This document shows positions 34,612-39,859 of a stretch of 39,859 nucleotides of DNA, in pieces. The translations under genes and the position numbers were made by a program. The DNA lies in the NCBI GenBank assembly GCA_031292735.1, contig JARLGP010000085.1, positions 1-39,859 on the forward strand. The letters run 5' to 3'. This DNA is from Holophaga sp. (GTDB lineage: Bacteria > Acidobacteriota > Holophagae > Holophagales > Holophagaceae). The notes under the pieces were generated by a model, which was not told the DNA's origin, searched no databases, and worked only from the letters and a program-made list of their open reading frames with translations. Every line of letters begins with the position of its first letter. Position 1 is the stretch's first letter.

Positions 34612-35343
34612 ATGGCAGACGCCCCGCTCATTCGCCTATCCGACATCACCAAATACTATCAAATGGGCGACATGGAAGTCCGGGCCTTGGACGGGGTATC
34701 GATCGATATCCACCGGGGCGAGTACGTGGCCATCATGGGGCCGTCCGGCTCGGGCAAGTCCACCATGATGAACATCATCGGCTGCCTGGATACGCCCACC
34801 CAGGGGACCTACCACCTGAACGGCAAGCTGGCCTCGGCCATGTCCGACGACGAGCTGGCGGGCATCCGCAACGAGGAGATCGGCTTCGTGTTCCAGACCT
34901 TCAACCTGCTGGCGCGCACCACCGCCCTGCAGAACGTGGAACTGCCGCTCATCTACGGCGGCGTGCACGCCCGGGACCGGCACCAGCTGGCGCTGCAGGC
35001 CCTGGAGAACGTGGGCCTGGGCCTCCGGGCCGACCACATGCCCAACCAGCTCTCCGGCGGCCAGCGCCAGCGGGTGGCCATCGCCCGGGCGCTGGTGAAC
35101 AACCCCTCGATCCTCCTGGCCGACGAGCCCACCGGGGCCCTGGACACCAAAACCAGCGTGGAGATCATGATCCTGTTCGAGGAGCTGTTCCAGCGCGGCA
35201 ACACCATCATCCTGGTCACCCACGAGGAGGACATCGCCCGCCACGCCCACCGGATCATCAAGCTGCTGGACGGCCAGATCATCCACGACGAACCGAACGT
35301 GCCCATCTCCAGCGCGGAGCATCTGGCCAACCTGCGGATCTAA
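34612..35343 (+). CDS. ABC transporter ATP-binding protein (MacB/LolD type)
   Basis: 243 aa. Walker [10 protein letters not shown], a Q-loop in FVFQTFNLL, signature [15 protein letters not shown], Walker [13 protein letters not shown] and the switch His in VTHEED. This is the pattern of the ATPases that pair with MacB/FtsX-type permeases to drive lipoprotein, macrolide or peptide traffic by mechanotransmission. No permease gene adjoins it: the next gene is on the opposite strand and the previous one diverges. AGAGG lies 6 bases before the ATG. Its stop codon overlaps the stop of the converging hydrolase gene (35340-35343). Confidence 0.93.
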   Translation: MADAPLIRLSDITKYYQMGDMEVRALDGVSIDIHRGEYVAIMGPSGSGKSTMMNIIGCLDTPTQGTYHLNGKLASAMSDDELAGIRNEEIGFVFQTFNLLARTTALQNVELPLIYGGVHARDRHQLALQALENVGLGLRADHMPNQLSGGQRQRVAIARALVNNPSILLADEPTGALDTKTSVEIMILFEELFQRGNTIILVTHEEDIARHAHRIIKLLDGQIIHDEPNVPISSAEHLANLRI

Positions 35344-37163
35344 TCCAGCACCGGCAGCACCAGGCAGGACGGCAGGGCGGCGTTCCGGTAGACCCGGTGC
35401 TGGGCCTTGCGGAAGTCGCCGTCCTTGGCGTGGTAGATGTCCGTGAACACCTGGGGGTTGCGGTCCACCAGGGGGAACCATGAGCTCTGGATCTGCACCA
35501 TGATCCGGTGCCCCTTGCGGAAGGTGTGGCAGACGTCGTTGAGGGCGAACGCCACGGCGGTGGGCTGGCCGGGCACGAACGGCTCCGGGGCGGCCAGGCT
35601 GCGGCGGAACTTGCCGCGCATCACCTCGGCGCGCACCAGCTGCTGGCAGCCGCCGGGGGCGAAGGCCGGCGCCGCGGGTTCCGGCTCGCCGCTTTCGCCC
35701 GGCAGCACGTCGATGAGCTTCACCACCCAGTCGGCGTCGGTGCCGCTGGTGCTCACCTGGAGCCGGGCCTGGAGCGGGCCGGCCAGGGTGACCGGGGCGG
35801 TCAGGACCGGGGTCTGGTAGACCAGCACGTCCGGCCGGCGGGCGGCGAAGCGCTGGTCCTCCACCATGAAGGCCGGCGACACCTCGGCTTCGGTGCCGGC
35901 GGTGTACGGCACCGGGTGGGCGGGATCGCTGACGAAGGCGTCGGCCCCGGCGCCGTCCGCGGGGGTCTGGAAGCCCAGCCCGCCGCCCGCCTGCAGGTAC
36001 AGGGGGGTGGGCCGCAGCCCGGGCGGCGGCCAGGCGCGGAACTGGCGCCACTGGCTGGTTCCGGTGTCGTAGACGATGGCCTTGGCCAGGCCGGGGTCGG
36101 CGGCCCCCTTCAGGTGGTGCCGGAAGAACGGCGCCTCGATGCGGGTGCGGTAGAACGACGCGGTGCCGGAGCCGAAGCGCGCCCCGCCCAGCTGGTCGCC
36201 GTCGCCCTCGGACCAGCCGCCGTGGTCCCAGGGGCCCATCACCAGGATGTCGTCGGCGCCCAGGCGCTGGTGCACCTGGAGGGTGCCGAACAGGTCCTCC
36301 GGGTCGAACCAGCCGCCCACGGTGAGGGTGGCCGGGCGGATGGCCTTCAGGTGCGGGCGCAGGTCCCTGGCCCGCCAGTAGCCGTCGTAGACGCCATGGG
36401 CCAGCTCCTCGTTCCACACCGCCACCTGGCCGTGGAAGTAGCGGGCATTGACGTGGGGCAGGGCGCCCAGCTCCAGGAAGAACTGGTAGCCGTCCGGGTG
36501 GAACCGCATGAAGCCCGGGGGCGCCGGCGGCTGGCTGGCGGGCCGGGGCCGGGGCACGGCGAAGGTGGCGTCGAACCAGAAGGTCTGGGCCAGGAACAGG
36601 GCGCCGTTGTGGTGGTCGTCGTCCCCGGCGAACAGGTCGGCGATGGGCGCCTGGGGCGACACGGCCTTGAGCGCCGGATGGGCCCCCACCAGGGCGCAGG
36701 CGGCGTAGAACCCGGGGTAGGAGATGCCCCAGGCGCCCACCCGGCCGTTGTTCCCCGGCACCTGCTTCAGCACCCAGTCGATGGTGTCCCAGGCGTCGGT
36801 GGCCTCGTCCACCCCGCGCCCGTCCAGCAGCGGCGTCATCTCCTGGAAGCTGCCCTCGCTCATCATCTTGCCGCGCACATCCTGGTAGACGAAGATGTAG
36901 CCGTCCCGGGCCAGCTCCGGGTCGGGCCCCAGCTCGTCGGGGAACGCCTGGGGGCCGTACGGGCCGACTCCGTAGCAGGTGCGGTGCAGCAGCACCGGGA
37001 ACGGGCCAGGGCGGTCGGGGGTGTAGATGGCGGTGAACAGGCGCACCCCGTCGCGCATGGGGATGCGCACCTCCTGCTTGCGGTAGTGGGCCCGCAGGAA
37101 GGAGGCGCCCTGGCCGGACAGCGGCAGGGCCAGGGCCAGCGCCAGCAGCGCGGAGGGTTTCAC
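35340..37163 (-). CDS. CocE/NonD-family serine hydrolase (X-Pro peptidase-like), copy 2
   Basis: 607 aa with a signal peptide ([20 protein letters not shown]). The alpha/beta-hydrolase domain has [17 protein letters not shown] at its start, [13 protein letters not shown] and the nucleophile elbow [11 protein letters not shown] helical cap follows, then PWDHGGW carrying a likely catalytic His. The C-terminal jelly-roll (~400-600) is the X-Pro dipeptidyl-peptidase C-domain ([37 protein letters not shown]). Substrate is unknown: an acylated small molecule or a proline peptide. It starts with GTG at 37163, overlapping the upstream paralogue as GTGA, and its stop overlaps that of the converging ABC ATPase gene. 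Confidence 0.88.
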   Translation of the reverse strand: MKPSALLALALALPLSGQGASFLRAHYRKQEVRIPMRDGVRLFTAIYTPDRPGPFPVLLHRTCYGVGPYGPQAFPDELGPDPELARDGYIFVYQDVRGKMMSEGSFQEMTPLLDGRGVDEATDAWDTIDWVLKQVPGNNGRVGAWGISYPGFYAACALVGAHPALKAVSPQAPIADLFAGDDDHHNGALFLAQTFWFDATFAVPRPRPASQPPAPPGFMRFHPDGYQFFLELGALPHVNARYFHGQVAVWNEELAHGVYDGYWRARDLRPHLKAIRPATLTVGGWFDPEDLFGTLQVHQRLGADDILVMGPWDHGGWSEGDGDQLGGARFGSGTASFYRTRIEAPFFRHHLKGAADPGLAKAIVYDTGTSQWRQFRAWPPPGLRPTPLYLQAGGGLGFQTPADGAGADAFVSDPAHPVPYTAGTEAEVSPAFMVEDQRFAARRPDVLVYQTPVLTAPVTLAGPLQARLQVSTSGTDADWVVKLIDVLPGESGEPEPAAPAFAPGGCQQLVRAEVMRGKFRRSLAAPEPFVPGQPTAVAFALNDVCHTFRKGHRIMVQIQSSWFPLVDRNPQVFTDIYHAKDGDFRKAQHRVYRNAALPSCLVLPVLD

Positions 37164-38974
37164 GGCAGCACCGGCAGCACCAGGTGCGAAGGCAGCCGGG
37201 GGCTGTGGTACAGGCGCTCTTCCGCCGCCTGGAAATCGGCCTCCCGGGCCTGGTAGATGTCCAGGAACACCTGGGGATTGCGGTCCATGAGCGGGAACCA
37301 GGAACTCTGCACCTGAACCATGAGCCGATGCCCCTTCCGGAAGGTGTGGAACACGTCGTTGAGGCTGAAGCGGACTTCGGTGGGGCGGCCGGGCACGAAC
37401 GGCTCCGGGCGCTCGAAGCTGTTGCGGAACTTGCCCCGCATCACTTCGCCGCGCACCAGCTGCTGGTTGCCGGCCAGGCCCGCGTCGGCGCCCTGCAGGT
37501 CCTCGGGGAAGCCGTCGATCAGCTTCACCACCCAGTCGGAATCGGTGCCGCTGGTGCTCACCCAGAGGTCGGCCTGGACCGGCCCGGCCAGGGTGAGGTC
37601 GGCCTTCAGCGGCTCGCTGCGGTAGCTGAGCACGTCCGGCCGGCGCCCGGCGAAGCGCTGGTCGGCGGTCATGTAGTCCTTGGCCATGCCGATGGTGATG
37701 CCGTTGTAGTAGGGCACCGGCCTGGCCGGATCGCTGGGGTAGGCGTCGAAGCCCCCGTCCGGCTTCTGGAAGCCCAGGCGGGCCCGGGTTTCGAAGTACA
37801 GGTTCACCGGGCTCAGGTTCCGGGGCGGCCAGCTGTCCAGGAGTCGCCAGTGGTCGGCGCCGGTTTCGAACATCGTGGCCCTGGCCAGGCCGGGGTCCGG
37901 GCCGTCCTTGAGGTGCCGCAGGAAGAAGGGCAGTTCGATCCGGGCCCGGAAGTACGCCGAGGGCCTGCTGCCGTCGGCCCAGCCGCCGTGCTCCCAGGGG
38001 CCCATGACCAGCCGCAGGTCGGTGGCCGGGCTCTGCCGGGCCAGGGTCTGGAACAACTGCAGGGCGCCGAACAGGTTCTCCGCGTCGTGCCAGCCGCCCA
38101 CGGCCAGCACCGCCGGGCGCACCCCGCGCAGGTGCGGCCTCAGGTTCCGGGCCTGCCAGAAGGCGTCGTAGCTGCCGTGGGCCATCACCTGGTTCCAGAA
38201 CGGGATGGCGCCCTTGAAGTAGCGGCGGTCGGCGTTGGCCAGGGGGCCCAGGTCCAGGAAGAAAGCGTAGCCGTCCCGGGTGCCATGCTGGAAGGGCGGC
38301 GGCTCGCTACCGGGCCGGGCCCGGGGCCGGCCGAAGGTGGCCATGTAGTTGAACAGGTGGGGCAGCCAGAGCGCCCCGTTCCGGTGGAAATCGTCGCCCA
38401 TGAACCAGTCCATGATGGGGCCCTGGGGCGAGACCGCCTTCATGGCCGGGTGGGCGTCCACCAGCCCGGCGGCGGCGTAGAAGCCCGGATAGCTCACCCC
38501 CCACTGGCCGGCCCGGCCGTTGTGGTTGGGCACGTGGCGCAGCAGCCATTCCACGGTGTCGTAGGTGTCGGTGCTTTCGTCCACCTGGGCCGGACGGCCG
38601 GTGTGGGCCAGGATCGGGGCCATCTCCTGGGCGGCGCCTTCGCTCATCATCCGCCCTCGCACGTCCTGGTAGACGAAGATGAAGCCCTCCATGCCGAACG
38701 CCGGGGAAGGGCCCAGGTCGTCGCGCACCCGGTCCGGGCCGTAGGGGGCCACCCCGTAGGGGGTCCGCTCCAGCAGGAACGGGTAGCGCCGGGTCCGGTC
38801 CCGGGGCGCGTAGATGGAGGTGAACAGCCGGGTGCCGTCGCGCATGGGCACCATGGTCTCCTGCTTGGCATAATGCTCGAGGATGTAGGGGGCGCCCTGG
38901 GCGCACAGGACGGCGCCCGCCAGGACCGCGGCCGCCGCGCGCCCGCCGAGCTTCAGCCTGTCCCATGCTTTCAT
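37160..38974 (-). CDS. CocE/NonD-family serine hydrolase (X-Pro peptidase-like), copy 1
   Basis: 604 aa. Tandem paralogue of the next gene with the same layout: a signal sequence (RAAAAVLAGAVLCAQGA), VPMRDGTRLFTSIYAP, VYQDVRGRMMSEG, the nucleophile WGVSYPGFYA, GPWEHGGW with the candidate catalytic His, and the C-terminal jelly-roll ending GHRLMVQVQSSWFPLMDRNPQVF. The two are similar along their whole length, so they arose by duplication. They keep the same signal peptide plan, so both probably act outside the cytoplasm. It diverges from murC with 53 bases between. Confidence 0.88.
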   Translation of the reverse strand: MKAWDRLKLGGRAAAAVLAGAVLCAQGAPYILEHYAKQETMVPMRDGTRLFTSIYAPRDRTRRYPFLLERTPYGVAPYGPDRVRDDLGPSPAFGMEGFIFVYQDVRGRMMSEGAAQEMAPILAHTGRPAQVDESTDTYDTVEWLLRHVPNHNGRAGQWGVSYPGFYAAAGLVDAHPAMKAVSPQGPIMDWFMGDDFHRNGALWLPHLFNYMATFGRPRARPGSEPPPFQHGTRDGYAFFLDLGPLANADRRYFKGAIPFWNQVMAHGSYDAFWQARNLRPHLRGVRPAVLAVGGWHDAENLFGALQLFQTLARQSPATDLRLVMGPWEHGGWADGSRPSAYFRARIELPFFLRHLKDGPDPGLARATMFETGADHWRLLDSWPPRNLSPVNLYFETRARLGFQKPDGGFDAYPSDPARPVPYYNGITIGMAKDYMTADQRFAGRRPDVLSYRSEPLKADLTLAGPVQADLWVSTSGTDSDWVVKLIDGFPEDLQGADAGLAGNQQLVRGEVMRGKFRNSFERPEPFVPGRPTEVRFSLNDVFHTFRKGHRLMVQVQSSWFPLMDRNPQVFLDIYQAREADFQAAEERLYHSPRLPSHLVLPVLP

Positions 38975-39027
38975 CCAGTGCTCCGCGCCGCTTGAAGGTA
39001 TTCTGAGAACATTACCTGGGAGTCGCG

Positions 39028-39859
39028 GTGTTTGGAAAGATTCGCTACATCCACTTCGTCGGAATCGGCGGCATAGGCATGTCGGGCATTGCCGAGGTGC
39101 TGGTGAACCTCGGCTATCAAGTGAGCGGCTCCGACCTCAAGGAAACCGCCACCACCCAGCGCCTGGCCGGGCTGGGGGTGCGGGTGCACATCGGCCACGA
39201 CGCCAAGTGCATCGAGAACGCCCAGGTGGTGGTGATCTCCAGCGCGGTGAAGGGCAACAACCCCGAAGTGGTGGCCGCCCGGGCCGCCAAGGTGCCGGTG
39301 ATCCCCCGGGGCGAGATGCTGGCCGAGCTCATGCGCATGAAGTACGGGATCGCCATCGCCGGGTCCCACGGCAAGACCACCACCACCAGCATGGTGGCCC
39401 AGGTGCTCAGCCAGGGCGGCATCGACCCCACCATCGTGATCGGCGGCAAGCTGGGCGCCATCGGCAGCAACGCCAAGCTGGGCAAGGGCCCGTTCCTGGT
39501 GGCCGAGGCGGACGAATCCGACGGCAGCTTCCTGCTGCTGTCCCCCACCATCGGCGTCATCACCAACGTGGACCGGGAGCACCTGGACCATTACAAGAAC
39601 CTGGGCGAGATCATGGACGCCTTCGCCTCGTTCGGCAACAAGGTGCCCTTCTACGGCTCGGTGTTCGTCTGCATGGACGATCCCAACGTGGCCGCCCTGC
39701 GGCCCCGGCTCAAGCGCCAGGTGCGCACCTACGGCACCAACCCCCAGGTGGACATCCGGGCCCTGGACATCCGCAGGGACGGCTGGCGCGCCCACTTCCG
39801 CGTGCGGGCCTACGGCGAGGACCTGGGCGAGTTCTCCCTGGGCATCCCGGGCCACCACA
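39028..39859 (+). CDS. murC: UDP-N-acetylmuramate-L-alanine ligase, 5' part (3' truncated)
   Basis: The frame opens at GTG 39028 (GGGAG at 39018-39022) and runs off the end of the window, 277 codons. It has the MurC N-terminal Rossmann pattern [19 protein letters not shown], then [19 protein letters not shown], the ATP-binding P-loop [10 protein letters not shown] and EADESDGSF, followed by [10 protein letters not shown]. It adds the first amino acid (L-Ala) to UDP-MurNAc in peptidoglycan synthesis. A GTG start is likely because the conserved N-terminus begins there. The rest of a mur gene cluster may continue outside the window. Confidence 0.96.
   Translation, partial: MFGKIRYIHFVGIGGIGMSGIAEVLVNLGYQVSGSDLKETATTQRLAGLGVRVHIGHDAKCIENAQVVVISSAVKGNNPEVVAARAAKVPVIPRGEMLAELMRMKYGIAIAGSHGKTTTTSMVAQVLSQGGIDPTIVIGGKLGAIGSNAKLGKGPFLVAEADESDGSFLLLSPTIGVITNVDREHLDHYKNLGEIMDAFASFGNKVPFYGSVFVCMDDPNVAALRPRLKRQVRTYGTNPQVDIRALDIRRDGWRAHFRVRAYGEDLGEFSLGIPGHH

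Overview
The window is about 39.9 kb of very GC-rich DNA (roughly two thirds G+C by eye), densely packed with genes on both strands. Many neighbours overlap by 1-30 bases. It looks like an ordinary chromosomal segment of a diderm (Gram-negative) bacterium: lpxC (lipid A), murC and mltG (peptidoglycan), a FadL-type outer-membrane porin and other beta-barrel and lipoprotein genes. FeoAB, acetate kinase and an acetyl-CoA hydrolase/CoA-transferase family enzyme fit an anaerobic or iron-reducing acetate-metabolising organism. My best guess is Acidobacteriota, class Holophagae (Geothrix/Holophaga-like). This rests on gene content and base composition, since there is no rRNA in the window. I saw no insertion sequence, phage, CRISPR, tRNA or rRNA, and no gene-free stretch above 300 bases.

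Layout. 1-3374 (+): end of a PhoH-like ATPase gene, tyrS, and a DUF4388-like protein with one membrane span. 3536-8737 (+): rlpA, ispD, lpxC, then three genes that resemble a piece of a histidine operon in the usual order (HisC-remnant/HAD phosphatase, HisH-like, HisF-like). Their reading frames are intact, but the defining catalytic residues of HisH and HisF are gone. A perfect 16-bp bidirectional terminator follows. 8795-11251 (-): a small basic hypothetical, ackA and a short histidine-kinase/phosphotransfer protein. This last gene diverges from a MshEN-domain gene (11333-12136, +). 12138-15825 (-): a FadL porin and a VolA/Pla-1-like surface lipase lipoprotein, behind a promoter whose spacer carries a 15-bp palindrome. 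15978-18588 (-): feoA, feoB and a FeoB-associated Cys-rich peptide. 18695-20316 (+): a PgsA-type CDP-alcohol phosphatidyltransferase and an AI-2E-family permease. Then ndk (-) and secA (+). 23664-26209 (-): two TlpA-type thioredoxins and a cysteine-containing outer-membrane barrel. 26354-30623 (+): rapZ with an altered Walker A, mltG, a TlyA-type methyltransferase, a secreted Tyr/Pro/Trp-rich protein and a D-2-hydroxyacid dehydrogenase. 30613-32213 (-): an NAD(P)-binding epimerase-like protein and an SDR, divergent from a tetR (32297, +). 32893-34383 (-): CoA-transferase. 34612-35343 (+): a lone MacB/LolD-type ABC ATPase. 35340-38974 (-): two tandem CocE/NonD hydrolases. 39028 to the end (+): 5' part of murC.

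The most unusual part is 6145-8737. The HisH homologue has Asn in place of the catalytic Cys and Gln in place of the catalytic His. The HisF homologue has Arg11 and Thr130 in place of both catalytic Asp residues, and a GPDA tandem repeat where the catalytic loop should be. The upstream HAD domain keeps all its catalytic residues. The cassette therefore looks like a repurposed pseudoenzyme pair tied to a live phosphatase, placed directly after lpxC.
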